A DNA stretch of 64,000 nt from Stappia sp. MMSF_3263 (GTDB taxonomy: Bacteria; Pseudomonadota; Alphaproteobacteria; Rhizobiales; Stappiaceae). The position numbers were made by a program, and so were the translations under genes. How positions within the stretch are numbered: position 1 is the first letter of the stretch; the number at the start of each line of letters is the position of its first letter. The stretch is taken from NCBI RefSeq assembly GCF_030733745.1, contig NZ_JASHIK010000016.1:53672-117671 (forward strand), in the 5' to 3' direction. The notes under the pieces are model-generated. The model worked only from the letters and a program-made list of their open reading frames with translations. It was not told where the DNA came from and did not search any database. This document shows, piece after piece, positions 52,112-61,458 of the stretch.

Positions 52112-52490
52112 GCCTCGACATCGACCGCCAGCACAACCTGAGGATGATTTCGACAAAAGGGATGAAAGCTTGCGATGCGGCAGCCTGTGCCGTGATGGCG
52201 GGTGCGGCATGCGGGCGACATCAAATGCGATATGGAGCTCCAGAAAACGTAGGGGTTCATGCCGGTCTTGGAAGCTTCCAGGTAGCTTCCCTGGAAGCGA
52301 TTCTGCGCGGAACGACCGTGATTTTGCTTAAGGGAAATCACTATCATATTGAAAGAAAGTCAGTTTTTACAGTTAACTGAAAGTTATAAATATCGCCCGT
52401 AAGTTGCGATCAGGCCGCATTCCAGTTCAGAGCATGCCGGGGAGGGGAGACATTTAACCCAGGCTCGTCTTTTGGACGAAAGGAAAAGCC
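52112..52490. other. Intergenic region upstream of the chemoreceptor gene
   Basis: These 379 bases carry no gene I can support. A 9-bp inverted repeat GCTTCCAGG / CCTGGAAGC (52274-52282, 52290-52298) lies in the middle, followed by an AT-rich stretch (about 52325-52400) that probably holds the promoter of the chemoreceptor gene. Confidence 0.4.
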
Positions 52491-53972
52491 ATGTTTCGCT
52501 TTGGTGGGCGCAAGGTATCGGAATCCGAGGCCATTCGCATTGCGCTGGACAAGTCACAGGCACGCATCGAATTTTCCGCTGACGGAACCATTATCGACGC
52601 CAACCAGAACTTTCTCGACGCGCTCGGCTACAGGCTCGACGAGATTGCCGGCAATCATCATTCGATGTTTGTCGACAAGGACTATGCCAAGAGTTCCGAC
52701 TACCGGGAATTCTGGAAACGGCTGGGGCGCGGGGAATTTCAGGCCGGACAGTTCAAGCGCTTCGACAAGGAGGGGGACGTCGTCTGGATCGAGGCGTCCT
52801 ACAATCCGATCCTCGCCGCGAACGGCAGCGTCCTCAAGATCATCAAGTTTGCCACCGACGTGACGTCCTCGACGATCGAGGCGGCGGAGATGAAGGGGCA
52901 GGTGGAGGCGATCAACAAGGTCAGCGCCGTCATTTCCTTCGATCTGGACGGAACGATCACGGATGCGAATCCGAACTTCCTGGGGGCGGTCGGCTATCGG
53001 CTGGAGGAGATCGTCGGCAATCATCACGGGATGTTCGTCGACGACGACTACCGCAAGAGCGCCGATTATAAGGAGTTCTGGCGGAAGCTGCGCAACGGCG
53101 AGTTCCAGGCCGGACAGTTCCGTCGCTACGGCAAGGATGGCAAGGAGATCTGGATCGAGGCCTCCTACAACCCGATCCTGACGCCTGACGGCAAGCCCTA
53201 CAAGATCATCAAGTTCGCCACCGACATCACCGCACAGATGAAGCTGCTGCAGAACCTGCAGGAGCTGATTCACAAGAATTTCGCGGATGTGGAGATGGCG
53301 TTGTCGCGCACCGACAGTCAGGCCGAAACCGTTGCCGGGGCCGCGGACCAGACCTCCGATCACGTGCAGGCGCTGGCCTCGAGCGCCGAGGAGTTGGCCT
53401 CCTCGATTGCTGAAATCTCCCAGAACATGTCCCGATCCCGCGTCGCGACCGAAAGTGCCGCCGAGCATGCGAAGGCGGCCGAGGCGGCGACCGAGAAGCT
53501 CGTCAGCGCGGCGACGGCGATGGGCGGGATCGTTGGTCTCATCCAGGACATTGCCGGCCAGATCAATCTTCTGGCGCTGAATGCCACGATCGAATCGGCG
53601 CGCGCCGGCGAGGCCGGCCGCGGCTTTGCCGTGGTGGCCAGCGAGGTTAAGAACCTTGCCGGGGAGGCGGCCAAGGCCACCGACCAGATCGCCCGCGAGA
53701 TCGATGGCGTGCAGACCGTCACCAGCGACGTGGTGATGACGCTGGAAAACATTCGAGGGGCGGTCGATACGGTCTTCGGTCAGGTGGCCGCCGCAGCGTC
53801 CGCGGTGGAGGAACAGAGCGTTGTCACCAACGGCATGTCGGAAAGCATGCATCAGGTCGCGGCTTCGGTGGGAGCGATTTCCGGTTCGATCACCGAGATC
53901 GGCGATGCGGTGACGCAGATCGACGTCGCCTTCAAGAAGACCAAGGAAGCGGCCACGGTCCTTGCAAGATAG
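52491..53972 (+). CDS. Cytoplasmic methyl-accepting chemotaxis protein with tandem PAS domains
   Basis: This 493-residue chemoreceptor has no membrane segment. Two PAS domains with PAC ends lie at about residues 22-125 and 145-250 and are close copies of each other ([20 protein letters not shown] versus [20 protein letters not shown]). A helical signalling domain follows, with the conserved hairpin tip [20 protein letters not shown]. The PAS pair probably senses an internal redox or small-molecule signal, and output goes to CheA/CheW. No che genes are in the window. Confidence 0.92.
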   Translation: MFRFGGRKVSESEAIRIALDKSQARIEFSADGTIIDANQNFLDALGYRLDEIAGNHHSMFVDKDYAKSSDYREFWKRLGRGEFQAGQFKRFDKEGDVVWIEASYNPILAANGSVLKIIKFATDVTSSTIEAAEMKGQVEAINKVSAVISFDLDGTITDANPNFLGAVGYRLEEIVGNHHGMFVDDDYRKSADYKEFWRKLRNGEFQAGQFRRYGKDGKEIWIEASYNPILTPDGKPYKIIKFATDITAQMKLLQNLQELIHKNFADVEMALSRTDSQAETVAGAADQTSDHVQALASSAEELASSIAEISQNMSRSRVATESAAEHAKAAEAATEKLVSAATAMGGIVGLIQDIAGQINLLALNATIESARAGEAGRGFAVVASEVKNLAGEAAKATDQIAREIDGVQTVTSDVVMTLENIRGAVDTVFGQVAAAASAVEEQSVVTNGMSESMHQVAASVGAISGSITEIGDAVTQIDVAFKKTKEAATVLAR

Positions 53973-54017
53973 CGACCCTGCGCTTTCTCCTGCTGCGATC
54001 ATCCCCCGCTGCAATCG

Positions 54018-56201
54018 TCAGTGGGTGGTGCCGTTGCCGAGATAGGTGCGGATGTCGGACTCGCTCGTGGTCGGGCGGCCGAAGAGATAACCCTGGGCGA
54101 GGTCGCAGCCGTTCTCCTGCAGGAAGGCGAGTTGTTCCAGCGTCTCGATGCCTTCGGCCACGACATCCATGCCAAGCGATTTGGCCAGGCTGATGACGGT
54201 GCGCACGATGACAGCGTCGTCGGGGTCGGTCTCGACATCGCGGACAAACGACTGATCGATCTTCAGCCGATCCACCTGGATGCGCTTCAGGTGGGCGAGC
54301 GAGGCGTAGCCGGTGCCGAAATCGTCCAGTGCGATGCGGGTGCCAAGTCGCCGCAATTCGCGCAGGGTCAGGGCGATGCGCTCGGCAAAGCGCCCGAAGA
54401 TGACGGTCTCCGTCACCTCGACCTCGAGCCGCTCGGCCGGCAACCCGTGCTCTTTCAGCATTGCCGCGACGGTGGCGGCGAAGTCGGGTTCGCGCAGCTG
54501 CGCGGCGGAGACATTGACCGAGATCGTGCCGTGGTCGAATCCGGCATCGGAGAGCAGTCTTGCAAGGCGCAGCGTGCGGCGCAGGAGCACAAGGCCGAGG
54601 GGCACGGCGAGACCTGTCTCCTCCGACAGGGGGATGAACTCCGCCGGCGAGATCGGCTGGCCGTCCAACGTCCAGCGGGCGAGCGCCTCGAAGCCCTTGT
54701 GGAGGCGGCTGCTCGCCTCGACGATCGGCTGGAAGGCGATGCACAGCTCGTCGGCGGCGATGGCCGCGCGCAACGCCTCGGCAAGACGCCTGCGACGCTC
54801 GCGCACGGCGCTTAGTGCCGGCGAGAAGAACGTGTAGGTCTGCCGGCCTGCAGCCTTGGCCTCGAACAGGGCAATGTCTGCATGTTTCAAGAGCGTGTTG
54901 GGCGTCTGGCCGTCACGGGGGAAAATCACCGCGCCAAGCGAGACGCTGGTCGACAGGTCGCGGCCTTCGATGCGGACATCCTGTGACAGGCGCGCACTGA
55001 TGCGGCCGATCACCCTGCGGACCGTGTCCTCGTCGTCGGCCTGGCCGAGAACCACGACGAACTCGTCGCCGCCGATCCGCGCGACGATGTCGGAGGGGCT
55101 GACGCATTCGCCCAGCCGCGCGGCAGTGGCGCGCAGGAAGCGGTCGCCGGCATCGTGCCCGAGCGTGTCGTTGATGTCCTTGAAATGATCGAGGTCGAGG
55201 AGGATCAAGGCGCCGGAGCGGCCATCCTCCAGCCGCTGACGCAGCGCGTCGTCGAGACGGCGGCGCAAAAGGGCGCGATTGGCGAGCCCGGTGAGCTCGT
55301 CGCGCTCGGCGAGACGGCGGATTTCCTCGTCCTTGAGCCGCTGGTCGGTGACGTCGAGGATGACGCTGTGCCAGACGGTTTCTCCGTTTGCCTCGCGGCG
55401 TGGCAGTCCGCGGCCCTCAAGCCACTTGAACTTGCCGGAGGGGGTCGTCAGTCGCCAGATATAGTGCCAGGGGGTCAGGCTGCGGGCGGATTCAAGCACC
55501 GATTCCATCATCGGCGGCACGTCCTGGGGGTGAATCATGTTCCAGATCGGCGTCGGGTCGCTGTTGATCGCCTCCGCCGGCAGTTCCCAGATGCTCTGGC
55601 AGCCTGGCGTCATGTCGAAGATCTGGTGCACGCCGTCATTGCGCAACCGGTAGCGGAAGATGGCACCGGGGATGTTTTCCGCCAGGGCCCGGAACCTGGC
55701 CTCGCTCGCATGCAGGTCCGAATAGGCCTGCATCTGGGCGGTGACGTCGGTGATGGTGATGTTCCAGGCGTCGTTCGGCAGGTCGTGACGGGGCAGGCCG
55801 CGTCCGACCACCCATTTTTCCCGGCCGCTGCCGATGTCGATCCGCAGGGTCGCCGTCCACTCTTCGCGCATGCGGGCACCGCCGCGCAGCCGGTCGATCA
55901 CATGCGGCAGATCGTCGGGATGCACGCGCGACCAGAGCTTGCCAAGGTCTCCGCCGACCTCCTGGGGATCCAGACCCCAGACCTCGGTACAACTCTCACT
56001 GATATAGTCCACGACATAGGTTCCGTCCGGCCCGCGCGACACGCGCATGACGACGAAGGGCAGGGGATTGGCCAGCATCAGGCGGGCAGCCGGATTGTCC
56101 AGGGCCCGCGCCCTGGCGGCGCTGCGTCGTGTCGGTCGGAGCTGCGCTGGCGGCCGTTTCAATATCCCTGTCCGGTTGCTTGCGCCGCCCCTCCTGCCCA
56201 T
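54018..56201 (-). CDS. PAS-PAS-GGDEF-EAL bifunctional c-di-GMP protein
   Basis: This is a c-di-GMP signalling protein of about 727 residues. Two PAS domains come first (each ending in a W..GRGLPR-type PAC segment), then a GGDEF domain with DELTGLANRALL, DLDHFKDINDTLG and the intact RIGGDEFVVVL. The EAL domain follows, with FEALARW, the catalytic SVNVSAAQLREPDF, DDFGTGYASLAHL and DRLKIDQSFVRD. Both active sites look complete, so synthesis and hydrolysis are both possible. The start is uncertain: ATG 56201 is used, and ATG 56270 adds a basic leader. No transmembrane helix is seen. Confidence 0.9.
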   Translation of the reverse strand: MGRRGGASNRTGILKRPPAQLRPTRRSAARARALDNPAARLMLANPLPFVVMRVSRGPDGTYVVDYISESCTEVWGLDPQEVGGDLGKLWSRVHPDDLPHVIDRLRGGARMREEWTATLRIDIGSGREKWVVGRGLPRHDLPNDAWNITITDVTAQMQAYSDLHASEARFRALAENIPGAIFRYRLRNDGVHQIFDMTPGCQSIWELPAEAINSDPTPIWNMIHPQDVPPMMESVLESARSLTPWHYIWRLTTPSGKFKWLEGRGLPRREANGETVWHSVILDVTDQRLKDEEIRRLAERDELTGLANRALLRRRLDDALRQRLEDGRSGALILLDLDHFKDINDTLGHDAGDRFLRATAARLGECVSPSDIVARIGGDEFVVVLGQADDEDTVRRVIGRISARLSQDVRIEGRDLSTSVSLGAVIFPRDGQTPNTLLKHADIALFEAKAAGRQTYTFFSPALSAVRERRRRLAEALRAAIAADELCIAFQPIVEASSRLHKGFEALARWTLDGQPISPAEFIPLSEETGLAVPLGLVLLRRTLRLARLLSDAGFDHGTISVNVSAAQLREPDFAATVAAMLKEHGLPAERLEVEVTETVIFGRFAERIALTLRELRRLGTRIALDDFGTGYASLAHLKRIQVDRLKIDQSFVRDVETDPDDAVIVRTVISLAKSLGMDVVAEGIETLEQLAFLQENGCDLAQGYLFGRPTTSESDIRTYLGNGTTH

Positions 56202-56543
56202 GAAACGCACCGGCCGGCGACGACGCTGACGAGTCAGACGTCTGTCGTATACGTAAAAGTGTAGTTCCAACTTCGGCTTAATGGAAATTGATATTTCTAC
56301 CGTCGTCCACTGGGAGATCAGAGTATGGTATACGCCGTGCGATACTTAAAACTATTCGAAAATTAATATAAACTTCTCGGAAGGATTTTTTGCCGATGGT
56401 TAAATAGCGGAGGTCGTTTGAAATCTTTGCGGCCGGAAGCTTGTCATCTCTCGTGGGCGGACGGTCCGGCTGCCTGGTGCCGCAACCGGACCGGAATTCA
56501 TCCGCCGTTACCCTGGTTCGAAGTTTGCTCCCAAGCCTGCCGC
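56202..56543. other. AT-rich intergenic region
   Basis: This 342-bp spacer contains an AT-rich core around 56270-56410 that probably carries the promoter of the minus-strand GGDEF-EAL gene. No gene or RNA is recognized. Confidence 0.4.
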
Positions 56544-57365
56544 TCAGAAGCTGACGCCTTCGTCGGCGAAGAAGGGGTAGGGACCGGCGAACTTCTCGAC
56601 ATAAGCGAGATGGCTGACCACACCGCTGTCACGGGTGTGGTGATGCATGAAGAACGCCGGCGGCTCCATGATGAATTCGCCCTCGCCCTTGTCGAGTATG
56701 TCGAGATGGACCTGATGGCCGGTGCTGGGCGCCAGTGTCATCACCGTTCCGCCGACCGCTGCGATGATCGTGCGATGGATATGGCCGCACATGACGCGCG
56801 CCACGTGGCTGTGACGCGAGATGACGCCGGCAAAGGCGGCGGCATCCTTCAGGCCGATGCGGTCCATGTGGGCAATGCCGGTCAGTGCCGGCGGGTGGTG
56901 CAGGGCAACCAGCGTCGGGCGGTCGCTTTCGGCCAGCGTGCGATCAAGCCAGGCGATCTGCGCCTCGCCGAGTTCGCCATGCGGGGCACCCGGGACGGCG
57001 CTGTCGAGGGCGACCAGGCGGACATCGCCGATGTCGACCGCGTAGTGCATCTTGCCGTTCTCGCCCTCGTGGATCGGGCCGACCCCGCTCAGGCTCTCGC
57101 GCATCAGCTTGACGGAATCGTGATTGCCAGGAAGCACGTAGACCGGGGCCTTGAGCCGCGACAGCAGGCGCTGAACGCCGGCATATTCGCGTTCATCCGG
57201 GGTGTCGCCGAGATCGCCGGTGACGACGATGGCGTCGGGCTGCGGATCGAAGGCGTTGAGCGCCTCGATGGCGCGCCGGGCGAGCATGTTGGTTTCGCTG
57301 ACCCGGTAGCAGGCAAGCCCGCGCGGGCGAATGTGCAGGTCGGTGATCTGTGCGATCAGGGTCAT
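56544..57365 (-). CDS. Class III metallophosphoesterase (CpdA-like phosphodiesterase)
   Basis: This 273-residue calcineurin-type phosphodiesterase has all metal motifs: QITDLH, VTGDLGD, LPGNHD, ALHHPP and MCGHIHR. The HSHVARVMCGHIHRTI and GKMHYAVDIGDVRLVALDS segments match cyclic-nucleotide or glycerophosphodiester phosphodiesterases of the CpdA/GpdQ group. I use the ATG at 57365. The natural substrate (cAMP, glycerophosphodiesters) is not resolved. Confidence 0.88.
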   Translation of the reverse strand: MTLIAQITDLHIRPRGLACYRVSETNMLARRAIEALNAFDPQPDAIVVTGDLGDTPDEREYAGVQRLLSRLKAPVYVLPGNHDSVKLMRESLSGVGPIHEGENGKMHYAVDIGDVRLVALDSAVPGAPHGELGEAQIAWLDRTLAESDRPTLVALHHPPALTGIAHMDRIGLKDAAAFAGVISRHSHVARVMCGHIHRTIIAAVGGTVMTLAPSTGHQVHLDILDKGEGEFIMEPPAFFMHHHTRDSGVVSHLAYVEKFAGPYPFFADEGVSF

Positions 57366-57604
57366 CGGTCTCTCCGTCTTGGGGCGCACATGCCGGCGCA
57401 GTGTCCTGATTTAGCGAAACTGCCCGGCACAGGCGAGGGAAGAAAGCATCGACCGGGCTCCGGATGCGTGCGACCGGTGCCCGGGGTCAACAGAATGGTT
57501 GCGGGATGCGCGCGGAAGGTTTCCCTTTCGCGCGCGCTCATGTAGGAAGCGCGCGGGGGTGTTGGCGCTTGCCGTGGCAGGCCGCATTAGCAGGCGAATT
57601 TGAC

Positions 57605-59297
57605 ATGAGCGAAACGACTGCCGGGCAATCCACAGAGGCTTTCGCCGGGCCCGGTGCGCGCTGGCTGCGGACGGTCGGGCATCGCGGCCTCGCACCGCTG
57701 ATGTTGCTCGCGCTTTCGCTTGCCTTCTTCCTGCCCGGTCTTGCGCAGGTGCCGCCGCTCGACCGGGACGAGCCGCGATTCGCCCAGGCCACCAAACAGA
57801 TGGTGGAAAGTCACGATTTCATCGACATCCGTTTCCAGGACGAGGCCCGGCACAAGAAGCCGGTCGGCATCTACTGGCTGCAATCCGCCGCCGTCGAGGC
57901 GAGCGGCCTGGGTTCGAAGGCCCCCATCTGGGTCTATCGGCTGCCCTCGCAGATCGGCGCGATCCTCGCCGTGCTCCTGACCTATTGGTGCGCTTGTCGC
58001 GGCGACCCTGCTGCTTGGGGTCGAGGCCCGGCTGGCCAAGACCGATGCGATGCTGCTCGCCACGATCCTGGCGGCGCAGGGTGCGCTGGCGCGCATCTGG
58101 CTCGACCGCGAGAGTGGACGCCATCCGCGCCTTGCCGCCGTCTTCTGGGTCGCTTTGGCGCTTTCCGTACTGATCAAGGGGCCGGTCGGCCCGATGGTCG
58201 TCGGCCTGGCGCTCATTGCTCTTTGCGCGGTGCAACGCCAGTTTTCCTGGCTGAAGCGGCTCTACCCGCTACAGGGGGGCATCGCGTTCGCGCTGATGGT
58301 GCTGCCCTGGTTTGTCGCGATCTATCTTCAGACCGACGGCGCCTTCTTCGACGAGGCGATCGGCAAGGACCTTCTGGCCAAGGTCGGCAGCGGGCAGGAG
58401 AGCCACGGGGCGCCGCCGCTCACACATCTGGCCGCAGCGCTCGTCACCTTCTGGCCGTTGCCGGCATTCGCCGTGCTGGCCCTGCCGACGCTGATGCGCT
58501 CGTTGAAGAGCCCGGTTGTGCTGTTTGCCCTGTGCTGGATCCTGCCGTCCTGGGCAGTGTTCGAACTGACGGCGACGAAGCTTCCCCATTACACGCTGCC
58601 GCTGCTGCCGACGATTGCCCTGGTTGCCGCCGTGCTGCTTTCGCGGCACTCGGAAGGCGAAACCCGCTCCCTTTCCAGGGCGTGGCGCTATGCCGCCGCC
58701 GGCCTGCTGGCCGTGCCGGTGGCGGGTGTCGTCGTGGCGAATTTCGCGGCCGGTCCGGTGCTGGGTACCTGGCCTTCGCCTCCCGGAGCGATGATCGCCG
58801 TGCTCGCGCTGCTGCCGGGACTTGCGGCAATGCGCCGGCTGGCCCGCGGGGCTGCCGCCGCCGCCCTGCCGCCGACGCTTGCCGCCGGCCTCTTGCTGAT
58901 CGTCGCGACCTGGGGGTTTACCTTGCCGAGCCTGTCGCCAATGTGGATCAGCCCGCGACTTGCCGCGCAAGTCGGCACGGTCGCGGGGTGTGCGGATCCG
59001 CTGGTCGCCAATAGCGGCTTCAACGAGCCGAGCTATATTTTCCTGCAGGGCACGGACACGCGACCGCTTTCGGCGGTGGACACGGCCGCCTTCCTTCTGG
59101 AGGTGCCGCAGCCGGGCGCGACCGGACGCTGCCGGATCGCCGTCGTCGAGGGGCGTGAGGAAGCCGCCTTCCTCGCCGCGCTGGCCGAGAGCGGGCGCGC
59201 GAACGTCACTCCCGCAACGCGCATCCAGGGCTTCAACATCAATGGCGGCAAGAAACTGGATTTCGGCATCTACCGGGCCACGGATCTGAACGAATGA
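57605..59297 (+). pseudogene. ArnT-like glycosyltransferase family 39, frameshifted
   Basis: This encodes an integral membrane sugar transferase that uses a polyprenyl-phosphate sugar. The first part (from ATG 57605) has the family signature PPLDRDEPRFAQATKQMVES then HKKPVGIYWLQSAAVE, with the catalytic DRDE. The frame breaks near 57990, after AVLLTYW. The C-terminal part continues in another frame with ALVAATLLLGVEARLAKTDA, an internal helix set and the end FGIYRATDLNE. Joining the two needs a net +1 shift, and roughly a dozen residues seen in relatives between these parts seem absent, so a small deletion is likely. It heads a four-gene envelope operon, with the next gene overlapping its stop. 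Confidence 0.8.
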
Positions 59298-60283
59298 GCG
59301 AGACCGACAAGGACAGTGACGCAACCGCGACCGGCAGCGCCGGTCAGGGCGGGGAGCCGGCGACATCGCGGCTGCAGGCCAGGTTGCGGCGCGCGTTCGA
59401 GCGTGCCCGGGCCAACGCGGCGCGCATGAAGGCGCTGGTGGACGGGCGCAATGCGCGGGTCGCCAGCGCGACCCGGACGCTGCCGCCCGGTCATCGGCCG
59501 CAGGATGTCCTGGCGGTGCTGCTGCTGACGGTCGGTATTGCCGTCATCGCGCTGGATATCCCGACCTATCCCTGGCTGCGTTCGCTGCCGCAGGAGTACA
59601 AGGCGGCCTTCTCGGCGATCACGGATCTTGGCAAGGGCCACTGGATCCTGTGGAGCACCGGTCTCTACTGTTTGCTGACGCTGGCGCTCGACTGGGATGC
59701 GATGCGCTTCCGGATGCGCATGGCGCTTGGCACCGTTTGGACCTTTGCCGCCTACATCTTCGCGGCGGTGGCGGCGAGCGGTGTTGCGGTTCTGCTGCTG
59801 AAATGGGTGCTCGGCCGGGCGCGGCCAAAGCTCTACGAGATGGTCGGCCCGGTGCATTTCGACGTCTTCGCCTTCAAGGGTGCCTATACGAGCTTTCCCT
59901 CCGGCCATTCGACGACGGTTGCCGCCTATGCGACCGCGCTGGCGCTGATCTTTCCAACTTATCGCTGGCTGATCATCGTGTGCGCCTTCTGGATCGCCTT
60001 CAGCCGCATCATGGTCGGGGCCCATTATCCCAGCGACGTGATCGCCGGCACGCTGCTGGGCATGAGCGTGGCGCTGGTCGTCGGACGCTGGATGGCGCGA
60101 CGGCGCATCGGCTTCGTCTTCGACGAGGCCGGCAGCATCCGCCCGATCATCGGCCGGACAGGCGCCCGGCTCGGTGCCAGGGCGCTGTTGCGCGCACTGA
60201 CCGGAAAGCGCCCGGTCACCGGCGCTGCCCCCCTCACGCCGGCCGCCGGGGCGCGGCATGACATTCAGGACACACTACAATGA
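59294..60283 (+). CDS. PAP2-family membrane phosphatase (LpxE/undecaprenyl-PP phosphatase type)
   Basis: This 329-residue membrane protein has the three PAP2 motifs: KWVLGRARP, FPSGHST and SRIMVGAHYPSDV. Five to six hydrophobic segments surround them, with a basic cytoplasmic N-terminus. It removes phosphate from a lipid such as lipid A or a polyprenyl diphosphate. Its ATG overlaps the upstream glycosyltransferase stop (ATGA), and its end overlaps the next gene, so the operon is tightly coupled. Confidence 0.9.
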   Translation: MSETDKDSDATATGSAGQGGEPATSRLQARLRRAFERARANAARMKALVDGRNARVASATRTLPPGHRPQDVLAVLLLTVGIAVIALDIPTYPWLRSLPQEYKAAFSAITDLGKGHWILWSTGLYCLLTLALDWDAMRFRMRMALGTVWTFAAYIFAAVAASGVAVLLLKWVLGRARPKLYEMVGPVHFDVFAFKGAYTSFPSGHSTTVAAYATALALIFPTYRWLIIVCAFWIAFSRIMVGAHYPSDVIAGTLLGMSVALVVGRWMARRRIGFVFDEAGSIRPIIGRTGARLGARALLRALTGKRPVTGAAPLTPAAGARHDIQDTLQ

Positions 60284-61056
60284 GCGCCGCCGAGCCCGAG
60301 ATTTCCGTCATCGTCCCGGCAAAGGACGAGCGCGACAACCTGGGCGAGTTGATTGCGGAGATCGCCGTCGCGCTTGACGGACGGCTCTTCGAGATCATCG
60401 TCGTCGACGATGGATCGGGCGATGGCACGGCCGGTTATCTGGCGGAACTCGCGCAACAGGCTCCCTATCTGCGGGGGTTGCGTCACGAGGTGGCCTGCGG
60501 GCAGAGCGCTTCGGTGCGCTCGGGGCTGCATGCCGCGCGCGGGCGCATCGTCGTCACCATCGACGGCGACGGCGAGAACGACCCTGCCTATATTCCGGCG
60601 CTGCTCGAAGCGCTTGAGGCGGCGGGGCCCGGCGTCGCGCTGGCGGCGGGCCAGCGCACCGGACGCAAGGCGAGTTGGGCCAAACGCCAGGCCTCGCGCC
60701 TTGCCAACGGGCTGCGGGGGCGTCTGCTGAGGGACCAGACGCGCGACTCTGGCTGCGGGCTGAAGGCCGTTCGGCGCGAGGTCTTCCTGCTTCTGCCCTA
60801 TTTCGACAGCTGGCATCGTTTCCTGCCGGCGCTGGTTCTGCGCGAGGGGCATGGCGTGACCCATGTCGATATCGTCGACCGGCAGCGCCGCCACGGCAGC
60901 TCGAAATACGGGATCTTCGACCGCGCGCTGATCGGCATCCTCGATCTTTATGGCGTCTGGTGGCTGCGCCGGCGCCGTCGCAGGGTGCCGCAGGTGACGC
61001 GGGTTGCGGGCTTCCAGGGCTCCGCCCCGACGAATGTGGCAACAGGCAAGGAGTGA
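60280..61056 (+). CDS. GT2 glycosyltransferase, polyprenyl-phosphate sugar synthase type
   Basis: This 258-residue GT-A enzyme begins EISVIVPAKDERDNLGELIA and has VVDDGSGDGT, TIDGDGENDPAYIP (DXD region) and DSGCGLKAVRREVF. This matches dolichol-phosphate mannose synthase/ArnC/RgtE-like enzymes that load a sugar onto a polyprenyl phosphate for use by GT39/ArnT-type transferases such as the first gene in this operon. The sugar is not determinable from sequence. Overlaps of four bases exist on both sides. Confidence 0.88.
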   Translation: MSAAEPEISVIVPAKDERDNLGELIAEIAVALDGRLFEIIVVDDGSGDGTAGYLAELAQQAPYLRGLRHEVACGQSASVRSGLHAARGRIVVTIDGDGENDPAYIPALLEALEAAGPGVALAAGQRTGRKASWAKRQASRLANGLRGRLLRDQTRDSGCGLKAVRREVFLLLPYFDSWHRFLPALVLREGHGVTHVDIVDRQRRHGSSKYGIFDRALIGILDLYGVWWLRRRRRRVPQVTRVAGFQGSAPTNVATGKE

Positions 61057-61379
61057 GCGCCGTGCTGAACGATCTTCTCGCCTGGCTCTATCTGGTCTTC
61101 ATCGAGCGTTTCGACGGATGGGTGGCGCTCGGCTTTGTCGCCCAGGCGATGTTCATGATGCGCTTCGTGGTGCAATGGATCGCATCGGAGCGGGTCGGCC
61201 GTTCGATCGTTCCGGTCGCTTTCTGGTTCTTTTCGGTCGCCGGCGGCGGACTGCTGCTCGTCTACGCGATCCAGGCGGGCGATCCGGTGTTCATCGCCGG
61301 GCAGGGGCTCGGACTGGTGATCTATTTCCGCAATCTGTGGCTGATCTTCCGCGAGAAGCGCAAGGATCCGAACATCTGA
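61053..61379 (+). CDS. Lipid A biosynthesis N-terminal domain (LABN) membrane protein
   Basis: This 108-residue protein starts with GTG overlapping the previous stop (GTGA). It has three hydrophobic segments and the LABN signature FVAQAMFMMRFVVQWIASER, GRSIVPVAFWFFSVAGG and GLVIYFRNLWLIFREK. Small LABN proteins lie next to polyprenyl-phosphate sugar synthases in rhizobia and are thought to help supply or flip the lipid-linked sugar for LPS/lipid A decoration. Confidence 0.9.
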   Translation: MSAVLNDLLAWLYLVFIERFDGWVALGFVAQAMFMMRFVVQWIASERVGRSIVPVAFWFFSVAGGGLLLVYAIQAGDPVFIAGQGLGLVIYFRNLWLIFREKRKDPNI

Positions 61380-61425
61380 AGCGCCATCGGGGGGCTTGCT
61401 TCCAGGGTCGATGAAAAGCGGGGAA

Positions 61426-61455
61426 GGGACGGCGCGGAATGGCGCCGTCCCTTTT
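61426..61455. terminator. Bidirectional rho-independent terminator
   Basis: A perfect 10-bp stem GGGACGGCGC / GCGCCGTCCC (61426-61435, 61442-61451) with a 6-nt loop and TTTT lies between the envelope operon (+) and metC (-), which converge here. Confidence 0.8.
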
Positions 61456-61458
61456 GTC

